NCBI RefSeq assembly: GCF_002105155.1
Contig: NW_019029015.1
Location: 186,001 to 250,000, forward strand
Origin: Lobosporangium transversale
Lineage: Eukaryota; Mortierellomycota; Mortierellomycetes; Mortierellales; Mortierellaceae
Reading direction: 5' to 3'
DNA: 64,000 nt
In this document: positions 21,573 through 32,147 of the stretch, piece by piece
Layout of the letters: every line of letters begins with the position of its first letter
Numbering within the stretch: the first letter of the stretch is position 1
Translations under genes and position numbers: made by a program
The notes under the pieces: model-generated
What the model was told of the DNA's origin: nothing
The model's database searches: none
The model's input: the letters and a program-made list of their open reading frames with translations, nothing else

Positions 21573-22374
21573 AAAGAGAGAGTTTGATGTGAAATTCAGT
21601 CTTTTAGAAGCGTGCAATCCTGTGGTATACCATTGCCTTCTCCAACCTGCTCCTTGACAATTCTGTAGTTGGTGACACTTCCAAGCCGGGAAATGTTGCT
21701 TGTGTAGTCGTTCTTGCTCACGATACACAGTACCGTCAATTGGGATCGTGTAATGTTTAGGGTGGTGAGTACGTCTGCAAGCTTGTACACTAAAATGTGA
21801 TCTCTTGAGATAGGGCGCCAAACCGTTGAGATATTCTTGTATGCGAGCATGTCACTGTCTCGGGAGACAACTACATCCTCGAGCTGGCAATCAGTCGCAT
21901 GTATTTCGCGAATGATTCTCGTGCTTCTTTTGACCAATGAAAGGCCATATCCAACGCCTTTATTACGGCAACGAACTGTTCCTTTCGGACTCGACTCTTG
22001 CTTTGCACGCGTTGGTATAGTTCATCGAGCCCTTGTTGGGCGTCCATCAATGCCTTGGCTCGTACTTCCTCTCGATATATATGAGTATGTTTTTTTTCCT
22101 CACAGGCGTCACCGTCAAGATACAGGATAAGGTTTTCTGGTGTTCCATACTTCCCCAGCTCTCTTTCCATGATCTTGTGGGCTGTATCGAGGGAATGATT
22201 GGAATATGCGTTTTGAATTATGGGATGTAAGGTTCCTAGGACATCGAACCTTATGTAGGCGTTGCAATTGAAGGGATTGAAAGGATTAGAGGTGGCGCAG
22301 ATTAACGAATGGTAGTGGAGAGTTGCCTCGTAGCCTGTCTTTAGAAGAAAAGACCAGAGGCCCTCGATTCCCAT
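21305..22374 (-). pseudogene. XPG/FEN1-like nuclease domain, copy A, decayed N-terminal part of an XPG-Fanzor gene
   Basis: The start MGIEGLWSFL matches the MGI(K/E)GL opening of the FEN1/XPG family. Metal-site motifs remain: FDVLGTLH, LYLDGDACEEKK, VSRDSDMLAY and KNDYTSNISRLG. Between DMAFHWSKEARESFAKYM and ATDCQLEDVVVSRDSD the reading frame changes and the family's E-A-D block is lost, so the catalytic site is broken. Later exons (EYLRHNEVRGKEVADGYFED; THESLLQRLASIREQL) align with copy B. The last exon ends AAG AG at a GTAATG donor (phase 2), and the Fanzor exon resumes at the CCTTCACATG acceptor in the right phase. The two domains therefore appear to belong to one transcript. Start at 22374. 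Confidence 0.7.
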
Positions 22375-22748
22375 TGCTAAGAAGTGATATCAATATGGAT
22401 ATGGGAATATCGATGGAGCTGTTAGAGAGAAAGAGGTGTTGAAAAAAAATCGTGTGAATTTTTGCATGGTGTTTCACGTGGCATCTTTCCAAAAAAAAAA
22501 AAAAAAAAAAATTGACTGGTGTGAACGGGCATGGTGTTTTTTAACATAAAAATTGGCAAATACACTAGCGAGTCAGTGAAGCATCACACAAGGAACCGTC
22601 GGCGGCACTTGATGGTATTATCATTGTCAATATGAATATATATAGATATATATATATGCCTAGCGCGCTGCCGCACCGAAGCAAAACTTACCAGTGCTTG
22701 CTGCGTGTTCTTCTCTGCTCTGTTTGAAATCTTGATCATAACCTAGGC

Positions 22749-25393
22749 ATGGACCTCTTGACGATAAAATACATCTTACCATACTCGCTAAATTTTAATC
22801 CACATCAGTCGGTAGCCCCCTATCCCATTCCTAAGGAGATACCCGACCCTTTTACTACGGCTTTCACATTCAACGCGTTCCGTGAATTTTGGAGCCAAGA
22901 AAGACTTGCGTACCAATGGGCAGAGTGTTCGGAAAAGAACTCTCGATTCATTCTTGCCCACAAAGAGAATCTGGATAAACCACTTCCTACGCACAGTAAG
23001 GCATATCCTGGCCGCGGTCGTCCACGTGAATTCGATTGGACAATCAAGTACGTCTGTTGGCGCCAAGGTCCGAAAGAAGAGTTGACCATTCACCGGGAAT
23101 CAGTTGGTAATAAATGTCCGGTCTATATCAGGATTAAAAAACCTGTTGAGCAAGACTGGGTCATGGTGGAGTATTATAGACATCACAACCATGGAACTTC
23201 AACAAAGTCTAGGGTCGCTCTTCCTCTGAGCCCTAACGAGCGTAACTGGATGAAGTCAATGGTCTCCAGCAGCCATGACTGGAAATATATCAAGAATGAA
23301 CTGAGGCCAAGTGAAGAAGCTCTTCAGGCGGTAATGGTCGTCCAAGCATGTATTAAATATTTTTGCATTTACTTAGGCAATGACTAATATCCCATGACTT
23401 ACAGGTTGAGGCAGAGACGAAAAGTGTCCCTCCAAGCTTCCTTATCACTTACAACGATGCACGCGCAACGATTTATCGTAAACAGATAAAGGAATTTACA
23501 AGAGGTGATAGCGTTGTTACCAGTGTTGAGGGATGGATGAAGGAGATTCAAGCAAACGGGGGTAAAGGATAGTTTGCTAATGAAATTGATGTCAACGACC
23601 CTCAAAGCTATTTGATTGCCTGGTGTACGAAGTTCCAATTGGAGGTAAGGATTGCTCAGATCCGATATGATCCAACTGGCGTTAACGTTACTTATCGTCC
23701 TCGTTTCTGTCTTCAACAGGTCGCAAAGGACAATAGCTTGATAGCCTGCATGGACTCCACACGGAGAGTCGCTATGTCTCTGAGAGAAGATAAGGATAAA
23801 AAGGGCAATAAGGGAAAGGGCAAAAAGGATAGCAGTTCTTCAGCCTGCCTGTTTACGATCCTTGTCAAGGATCGAGTTTTGAGAAAGGCGTTCCAGTTGC
23901 CCATATGCTATGCAGCTCAGAGTCATCGTATGTTTGAGCATAGTCTAGTAACGATGTGAAGAAATTGTTTATCAAACTGAGACCATTGTATTATGTTCAA
24001 CAACAGGTTCCTCATAGAGAGATGGTTATCATGGCTCAGAACCGAGTGCGGTTTCAAGATGTCAAAGTTCATGGTAGACTGTTCTGTGACACAGAGTAAG
24101 GCCATTCAAGAGGTATTCCCTTCCGCATCAGTTTACTTCTGCCACTTTCATGTGCAGAAGTTATGGAAAGACCGCATGAGGGATGTGTTCAAGGTAAGAT
24201 ATATCATGTTAATGCTCAACCAAGATACCTTTGGCGATAATAACATTTTAACGCGACTCCATACTCTTTAGGAGCGATAGGTTTGCTTAAAGAAATGCGC
24301 ATTGCAAGGTCTGACGAAAAAGTTAATGACATCTGGAAAGGTATCAAGGACCAATTTTATGATCCGAGCAATGACAAAACAAGCCTCTTCTTTAACTATA
24401 TAGAAAAGAACTGGATCGCGAAAGAGAAGAGACCAAGATGGGTGCTTTTCCTGAGAGAGGTAAGATAAAGCACCAGTAAACGGCGGTATTAAATGACTTC
24501 TTCGACGAATTTCAATATCCGACATCCTAATACACCTAATAGGACTACCAACACGTAAATACACACAACCTTCTGGAGTCTTGGTTCAACGCTTTGAAGA
24601 CACATGCGCTGGAAGGGAAGCGCGGTTTACGAATTGATTTCCTCATATATAAATTGCAGGGACCCATTGACCAGGACTTCAGGACACAGTATTTCAAGGT
24701 CAAAAATTGAATACGACTCGCAACGCTTTCACAGTACGGCCAAGAAAGACTGGCGAGAGCAATGGCAGTAAGTCCCGTGGAGGCAAGGGCCATGGTATGC
24801 GAGAAGTTAGTCGAGAAAGAGGTATGTGTTGAAAATCGATAATATCAAAAGTTTGATTGTATATGGATAGGTTCTAATCTCTTTCGCTCTACAAAGTTCG
24901 CGGTAAAGTCGTCCGAAGAATCTGGAGTAGAGTATTCCGTTGCCGCGGATGTAGAGAGGGGCCTCCTTCAGTCATGTTCATGCCCCGACTATGTCCGACA
25001 GAAGATCCCTTGCAAACACATGTATTTAGTGTCAAGGATTTACGACGGCTTCGATGTTCAATATGCCGCTGCTCCTTCGCACATTGAACATTAGAACAGG
25101 CACTTAGAGTTCGACTTAGGGCCTCCTCTCGAGAGCTTTATCTCACCAGTTTTACTGCGTGAGCTGGATATGATGAGAACAAAAGAGAGGGAAGAAAAGA
25201 AGAGAAAAAGAGAAGAAGTCACCACCCAAGCGTTTGAAGAGTGTGAAGAAGAGCTTATGGTCCTGTGGAAGGAGCTGGGCCGTATAGTATATAATAGGAT
25301 ATGCGAGACTCAATAGCAGAACTGAGGAATGTAATCCGTACAATGACAGCGAGGGGTGTTCAAGCACCTGAACAAATTGACTATAAAAAGTAA
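22749..25393 (+). pseudogene. MULE-type transposase relic (zinc-binding N-terminus, MULE core, SWIM finger)
   Basis: MULE transposases cut and paste Mutator-like elements. Exons: 22749-23330, 23405 to about 23644, about 23721-23928, about 24009-24192, about 24272-24460, about 24541-24820 and about 24898-25393. The N-terminal part has a WRKY/FLYWCH-like pattern (CPVYIRIKK...VEYYRHHNHG). The core has FMVDCSVTQSKAIQEVFPSA...CHFHVQKLW, the second DDE acid and the C..H block. The C-terminus carries a SWIM finger (CSCPDYVRQKIPCKH) and a basic coiled tail. Damage: TAG at 23570, TGA at 24708, TAG at 25092 and frame changes near 24270 and 25285. It diverges from the XPG-Fanzor gene and shares its element ends. 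Confidence 0.8.
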
Positions 25394-25436
25394 CAAATCA
25401 GCTGATCTCTTTGTTTTTGGGCCATTGTGCTACACC

Positions 25437-25444
25437 CCACACAT
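25437..25444. repeat. Right copy of the 8-bp direct repeat
   Basis: CCACACAT follows the right terminal repeat of element A and is identical to 18297-18304. Confidence 0.55.
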
Positions 25445-25582
25445 GCAATGACGTAGATATGGCCGGTGAATTTGAGTTTGATTCCGCCCACTGATAGAAA
25501 GTTCTCTCCTCTTCTATTGTATTGCATCTTGCCTCGCCAAACAACACGCTTCAACTTTCACCTTAATCATCCTCATTTCACC

Positions 25583-27230
25583 ATGGCTACTGTTCAGGAC
25601 CTATTTGCTCAAGGCAGCCACGCCTTTGCGGACGAGGACTACGAAGAAGCCCTCAACTTTTACACAAAGGCCATTGAGATCAATGCATCTCATGTCGAGA
25701 TTTTCTTAAAAAGGTACTTATTTTTATTGTAACTTATTTCAAGGCAAAATTCATACTAAAAAACGTACCTTGAACCATTCACACGCTAACCTACATAGGT
25801 CGACTACCTATCAAAAGCTGGGTAAGGACAAAGAGGCTTACGAAGATGCACTTAAGGCATTGGAGTTAATCAAGGAAAGGCCTTCAGTCGATGTCTCTGT
25901 TGAGGCAAAAGCTCAGCTTCGAAAGGGGTAGGTGTCAACGCCAGCAATAGCCTTCAAGTAACTCTTTACGACTTTGTTGTATCTATGCAAATACGTCGGT
26001 GTTAACTTTCATGATTTCTTTTTGTTTTGCTTTGTTTTGTTTTCTTTACCACAGAGTTGCAGCTTATCATATCCAGGACTATCAAACTGCAAAGGCAGCT
26101 TTGGAAGCATGCCACGCTCTCAGCCCTGAGCAGAGAACGTTGGCAAGCTGGATGCGTAAGGTTGACCAGGAGCTTGCCAAACAGCCTAAAACTATCCCAG
26201 CCCCAACTCCTACCTCTGCGTCTGCTGCCACCTCGACTGCGGCAGCTGCCCCTGCACCTACCCCCGCTCCCGCCCCTGTTCCCGCTCCAGCAGTGACCCC
26301 CGCTGTTCACCGTGTCAGGTAAAGTTTTATAAATAAAGCTGACTTTTTTGCAGACGCGTTTTGTGTTCTGAGCATAGTGATTATTAACACCTTGCTCAAA
26401 GATAAACTGACAAGTTGAATGAAATTACCACACTTTTATTTTAATAGACATGAGTGGTACCAAAATGATACCTATGTTACTATCAGTGTTTTCATCAAGA
26501 ATGTCAAGAAAGAGTCTGTTGACATCAATATCACTGAGAATGCTGTAAGGAACTTGTTTTTTTTTTTTTTTTTTTTTTTTTTAATTCTCTCATCTTGACT
26601 CAAAACTAACCATTAGCTTTGTTTCTTATTTGATGCTAGTTGTCGGTTTCTGTCAAGATGCCTACTGGCTCGGATTATTCTCTGGAGCTTGATCCATTGA
26701 GCCACGCTATTGTGCCCTCAGAGAGTAAATATGAGGTGCTGTCGACCAAGATTGAGATCCAGCTCAAGAAGGCGAGCTTTGGTATCAAGTGGGGAGCTCT
26801 TGAGGGAGATGATGTGAATGCAGGTTCAATGGCCAGTACCACAGCATCCGCTGTGCCAGCTTATCCTTCCTCATCCAAAAAGTCAAAGAACTGGGATGCT
26901 TTGGAGAAAGAGGCTGCCAAGGAGGAGGAAAAGGCTGATGGTGATAAGGCTTTGAACCAGCTCTTTGCTCAGATTTACAAGGATGCAGATGATAACACAA
27001 AGCGCGCCATGATGAAGAGCTTCACTGAAAGTAATGGAACCTGCTTGTCAACCAACTGGGACGAGGTCAGCAAGGGAACTGTTGAGACTCGTCCCCCTGA
27101 GGGCATGATCGCCAAAAAGGTAACTTAAAAAAAAAGAAAAGGCATTTTTTTCTTCAACGTTTCTTACAGCGCAGTATCTTATTTTCGTTTTATTTTATTA
27201 TCTTTTTCGGACTCTTAGTATGCGGCGTAA
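25583..27230 (+). CDS. SGT1: SGT1 co-chaperone (TPR-CS-SGS protein)
   Basis: SGT1 links Hsp90 to SCF/kinetochore (Skp1) assembly. The model is join(25583-25713, 25799-25927, 26055-26318, 26448-26544, 26640-27119, 27219-27230), 370 residues. The start ATG gives MATVQDLFAQGSHAFADEDY, the first TPR helix. Three TPR repeats (to about residue 125) are followed by an Ala/Pro/Thr linker. The CS domain (HEWYQNDTYVTISVFIKNV to KIEIQLKKASFGIKW) and the SGS domain (KNWDALEKEAAKEEE to NWDEVSKGTVETRPPEGM) follow. The last exon is only 12 nt (YAA, stop), spliced after the MIAKK codons; reading on without splicing would end in VT instead. It converges with the membrane-protein gene 217 bp away. Confidence 0.93.
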
Positions 27231-27447
27231 AGCGCTTTTCAATAGTAACAATCCGAGAGATTGCGTTTGGTTTTTTTTTACCAATTGCAAATATACAAAT
27301 ACAAATCATTTAAGCTAGGCTAGTCTGAGAGATATATTTTTCTCAGGTCAATATAATAAATTTTTTTTTCTTTTTTTTTTCTGTGAAAGGAATCCAAGTC
27401 GGTATGAATGAGAAATAGAATGCTTCTTTTTTTCCTTCTTTTATCGA

Positions 27448-28805
27448 TTAGTGGCTATCCGTAAAGGATTCGACAGCCACTGTGATGTGAGAATCCGTTG
27501 GCATGGGGATAGCGTGTTTGTCGCTGAAAGCACCATTGTGATTACTCATGTAATGACTCTGCATATGGTTGGCACCTCCATTGCCATGTGCGCCGCATGT
27601 GCCGCCACCGCCACCGCCACCAGGCTTGTCACTTCTGCTTTGGCTTTTAGCGCGAGAGGTGACCCAGTGAATGGTACAGGCATTCAAAGTGACGTCTAAA
27701 GTACAAGAAAGCAAACAGAAGACAGAGTCCTCATAGCCTTGGAAGTAGACCAATGTGAAGACATTAGCAGAGCTTAAGACCAATGCAATGACAGAGCCAA
27801 GCAAAGTACGACGAGCCACTTGACGAAGTTTGCCTTTACTGGGTCCTTGAAGGACTGAGGTAGTGCTGATCAGAGGACGAACAAAGAGCAAGGTCAACCA
27901 AGAAGAGATGAAGATATCATAAAGAATCAAGGTGATGGACGCAATGGGTTTCAGACCGATATAGCAGTATTCTTCCTCGTTCAAGACTGCTACTCGGTTG
28001 AGGATCATCAATGCCAAAATTATGGAATATGGAGTCAAAAGTAGGATGTTGACACGATAGAGCTATATTTGGGAGGTGAAGAGGAAGAGAGAGCAGCAGG
28101 AGAGTAAAAATATAATAATTAATATCAGTAACAATTTAACTACCCCTCGAGGAGGAGGAGGAGGAAACCAAAAAAAAAAAGGGAAAAGGAGAATGGGGAG
28201 AGGAAAAAGGAGTTGTTGTTACTCACCATTGTGTCTCTCCGCGTAGTTGCAACGGAACTGACGACATAGACTTTTTCAATCAAGAAAAGGTAAATAATGA
28301 TCTTGGACATGGCATATAGAGACAGACAGACAAAGATGGAGATTGTACATGAGATAATGTTGCCTCTGTTGGTAGATGTCAAGATTGCAGCAATGGTTGT
28401 GAATCCCCAAGAGACGATGTATAGGGAGATGACGAGGCCGCGTGCGTAGTTGATGTTGGCCATCGATGTACTCGAGGTCTTTCGACCGAAGAGGACAGAC
28501 ATTAGAGAAATGGATAGTAGCGACACCATCAAGGAAATGATGGCTAATAAAGTATAAAGTTTCCATTGGAGGGAAGTTGGATGATTTTTTTTAAGACGTT
28601 ACGTGTGACAGGTGGAAGTAGAAGTAAGGTTAATTGTTAACCGAAAGAGGAAAGATGTATAAAAGATAATTAGAATCGACTATGGCTCTGAAAGAATAGG
28701 ACATGTGTCGTTGATGGCGATTATATTTTTTTTTCTTTTTTTTTTTCTAAAAAAAAAAAAAAAAAAAAAAGGTGACTCACTTGGAGGATCTTGCACTTGT
28801 GGCAT
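27448..28805 (-). CDS. Multipass (about seven-helix) membrane protein
   Basis: The model is complement(27448-28062, 28227-28543, 28781-28805), 318 residues. The first exon codes for only eight residues and one base (MPQVQDPP). About seven hydrophobic helices are visible, e.g. IISLMVSLLSISLMSVLF, GLVISLYIVSWGFTTIAAI, IISCTISIFVCLSLYAM, IILALMILNRVAVL, SITLILYDIFISSWLTLLF, LLGSVIALVLSSANVFTLVY and SVFCLLSCTLDVTLNACTIHW. A cytosolic-looking tail follows, with a seven-Gly run and His/Asn-rich sequence. The layout resembles receptor-like seven-helix proteins common in early-diverging fungi, but I see no diagnostic GPCR motif and assign no function. The first intron contains a pyrimidine-rich run and an A run. 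Confidence 0.75.
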
Positions 28806-30782
28806 TGTGATGGATGTTTGATTAATAGCAAGGAAATTATGAAGTTGTAAGAAGCAAAAAGAAAAAAGAAAGAAAGAAAGAAAGAAGCGGCGCGACAAAA
28901 AGCAGAGGTTTGCTAGAGCGCTGAGCAACTTCTCCTTGATAGAAATGAACGAAAGAGTAGGCAATTGTGCTCGGAAGTGTTGGTCGAGATGATATTACTG
29001 TTGATTGCTTTAAAAACAAAAAATGGCGTCGATCAAATATGAAAAGAGGGAGAGAAAGAAAAGAAAAGAAAAAGAAAAGAAAAAAGAAAAAAAAGCTAGA
29101 AGCAGATGAATTGTTTATATTTCTAGGTGTGGCAATGGGCTTTGTCGCGCTCGAAATTAATGTGATGTGGCTCTGCTATATGCATAAAATGATTAGGAAG
29201 TTTCTTACGAGGAACCACCATGTGCTAATGTGTCCCTCGGGATGGATTTATGTAATGTTGTTAATGTTGGACGACAGGGAAGGTGAAAGAAAAAGCGCGC
29301 GTTAAGAGAACATCAAAGGAAAAAATACAAAGAGGCGCTTTCAAATCCACAATTTGACTGCCCTTTTATATTTATCCAGCCAAGGACCTGGGGGGGTTTT
29401 TTTTTGTCCTGGGTACGGGAGCCAACAATGCAAGGCATCTCGTGCAGTTAAGCTTCTTTTTTTCCCAAAGGCGGCATAAGCCTATTAGGGACCATGCGAA
29501 GGACAAATGATATTACAGGAAACGGTAATTGTGTGGTGGGACAGTGCGGAAAGGGGTATTGTGAATGCATGAACAGATGTGTTGACCGTGCAACGCTACT
29601 CACCCCAAAACTTCGAAGACTCTCCTGTTCTTGAGGAAAAAATAAGGAGGTCGCAAAAGCGCTCATTTCCAAAGGATTATATGATTATATGATGATGTTG
29701 CTCTTACATTATCATATTCTTTCAACCGTGCCAAGTTTACATGTGTATTTCTAACACCAACCCAATGCCGTTTATTTTTTTATTTTTTTATTTTTTTTTT
29801 TTCAGGGGAGATTAAACTTGGCATCAAAACAGGGAGATGTATATCTAGAATGGACTTCAAGGCATTACCTTTATGATGCCTATTTTTCACCGTTGGTAAG
29901 GCAGAAAAAAAAAAAAGGAGGAAGGGGGAGAGATTGAGGAGGTATTCGGCCTCCATGATCTGTGCTCATAAAAAAATGAAGCGCCAGTTCTTATTGGCCA
30001 ATTATTTATCACGGAGAACGAGACAATTGATAAGCTACATGTTGATGCAGTGGAGCCGTTTTCTAATACTCAAAGGGTGCAAAACAGGCATTGAGAATGC
30101 ATCCATCTCTAGCCGTTAGCATATTAATAATTCAAACGGACATCTCGCAATAAAGACATGCATTGATCCTTTTTTTTTCTGGCTGACAGAGCACTTCACA
30201 CACACAAGCACCTCACCCCTTGTCGTTGCCATTTGTTTTGTTTTTGACCAATCTCTCTTCTTTTGATCCCTTGCTCCCTTCGTTCAATATCGTAATATCA
30301 ACCATATACCACTATTCTCTACTTCCCTTTTTATAAATAACAACGTCCATGCACGTTTAGTGTATTACCGTTGGATTTAACGGTTTTTCCTCACTCCACT
30401 TGCCCTTTTTTTTTAAAAGCCATGAAACCACGTTATTATAGAACATGCTTTATAATATTGTCTGGCATAAAAGGAGTAAAAGACCATGAAGAGAAAGGAG
30501 GTGTTTGTGTTGTGAGCTCTTTAGCACGTTCATCGTTCACATTCCCCTTATTAGTATTTAACCCTTCTACATTGTCGCATGGCATGTAACAATTGTAAGT
30601 AGGCGTGGAAAGCGACAAAAAAAAAAAAAAAAAAAAAAAAATGCAATATTTTCGTTGAGCATTCGGCATAATAGCCGTAACTTGGTGGACCTGGTGACAC
30701 GATCTACATGTCCATTTTTCATGTCGTTATCAATCCAGACCATCCAAGGAGGACAACAATTGTAGCCCTCGTGGCTAAATTC

Positions 30783-30813
<31 letters not shown>

Positions 30814-31130
30814 TGCTCCTTCTCTTTTGCTACAATGCCCCTACTACTCCTTGTTGAACTATCTTTAGTTTCTTTGGTATCTTAGAACTGAGGTACGCAA
30901 TTGTGTGAATGGAGCTGTAATTACAAAAACTGTTTTAGTATCCTATATGAAAAAAATACTAAAGAAGAGCAGGGGAGCTGTATTGTTATTTTATTTTTTT
31001 AATAACCTATTGTGCAATTGGATTGTAGAGGGGGAAGGTAAAAAAAGGCATAAGGGGAGAGGACCTAAACTAACATCCCTATTGACGCACTTTATCCTCT
31101 GATATTAGAGGGCATTTTCACCCTTGTAGT
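28806..31130. other. Gene-poor region
   Basis: No gene is supported. GA-rich and A-rich runs lie near 28855-28880 and 29040-29100. A runs of over 20 lie at about 30617-30641 and 30783-30809. The stretch at about 30180-30350 resembles a promoter and CT-rich leader (with a TATAAATAA at about 30332), but no open frame follows. Confidence 0.45.
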
Positions 31131-31194
31131 ACCACTACCTCTTCACCCACATCTGCACAATCACTACGACTATCGAGGTGGCTTCCTTTCCTGT

Positions 31195-31640
31195 TATAGT
31201 TGAACCGCCAGCTACACATCCTCCCCCTGCCATACCTCCATTACACGCGTCTACCAGAAGTGCGCAAGCTACTCAAAAGAAGTTCGCCGACTCGACTGCC
31301 CATCTGGATGCTACTTTTGATGAGATCGGGACTAATCATGCTTAGCGCCAACAAACCCAAAGGTATACTTCTGTCGAGCGACTTGCATACCAACAGAGGC
31401 ATCCGCAGGCTCTACAGGTGGCGCTACATATATAGACAGTCCCTCCTTCTTACACAATTCCGTTGCGCAATGAGCCTTCGGAGGAGACATGCACGACCAT
31501 TGGCCCAGTCTGCAAGGGTGACAAGGATATGCAAATCAATTTTTGACAATACCTCTTCATCGTCCTCTCTTTGGACGAGTCTATGATCAAGCTTGGCCCC
31601 ATGGCCTTCCAGTACCGTTGACATGCAGAGTCTTATATAC
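31195..31640 (+). pseudogene. Degenerate coding relic of unknown type
   Basis: One plus-strand frame reads protein-like sequence for about 145 codons (VEPPATHPPPAIPPLHAST, ERLAYQQRHPQALQVAL, EETCTTIGPVCKGDKDMQINF, LDESMIKLGPMAFQYR) broken by TAG and TGA codons. There is no ATG and no recognised domain. Its composition and decay suggest an old transposon or retroelement gene, but this is weak. Confidence 0.3.
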
Positions 31641-31802
31641 CGATATCCATTTGGAGAGACCCATGTTCAATTACGAGTTTTTTTACCTAACAGAATATTT
31701 GTATTTGACTAAAGTCTAACCAAAAAAGGAATCGGCACAAGGCACAAGACAGATCTTAGGTGGTGGCAGCTTCTACCATATACAGTTCGGTCTCACTTTT
31801 TT

Positions 31803-32147
31803 GACATGCATGTCAAAAAAAGTGGATTTTATATATTTTCCGTAACGCTTATTTTAAAAAATAAAATGAGTCAGAGAGGGAAGCTTGCATCTAAACGTGC
31901 AAGCCAAATTTTGTTGCAACGATATTTTGCTTCTCCTCTCAGCAAACTCGGCCTTCTACTATGCTCTGGCGATCATGTGATATTTTTACATGTAATTTCG
32001 GACGATACAAAAATATGGGCCTACCTGTGATGGGTGTTCTGTAATGCATTTTTAGAAGGAATATGATAAGCCAATAGAATCACCTCGTTTTTTTTTTTTA
32101 AAAAAAATAGGCGTTACATAAAAATCCACTTTTTTGACATGCATGTA
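31803..32147. repeat. About 345-bp MITE-like element with imperfect inverted ends
   Basis: The left end GACATGCATGTCAAAAAAAG (31803-31822) continues through GTGGATTTTAT and GTAACGC to about 31863. The reverse complement of 32100-32147 reads GTACATGCATGTCAAAAAAG, then GTGGATTTTTATGTAACGC. The left end is also the centre of a near-perfect palindrome (CACTTTTTTGACATGCATG and its complement), as if two copies met head to head. The interior is non-coding. Confidence 0.6.

Larger units (their letters stand above)
18305..25436. mobile_element. Composite MULE-type transposon carrying an XPG-Fanzor gene (element A)
   Basis: The left end GGAGTACAGCACAAT (18305-18319) and the right end ATTGTGCTACACC (25424-25436, reverse GGTGTAGCACAAT) form an imperfect inverted repeat that continues with GGCCC inside. 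Both are flanked by CCACACAT. The 7.1-kb span holds exactly two divergent coding units: XPG-Fanzor on the minus strand (stop 136 bp from the left end) and a MULE transposase relic on the plus strand (stop about 30 bp from the right end). The starts are 374 bp apart. Fanzor genes riding in eukaryotic DNA transposons, MuDR-like ones included, are known. Both genes are damaged, so the copy is probably dead. The ends are my inference from short repeats. Confidence 0.6.

Noticed and set aside
28837-29305. Overlapping frames rich in Lys/Phe near 29.0 kb
   Set aside because: They are products of A- and T-rich runs; no codon structure or splice context.
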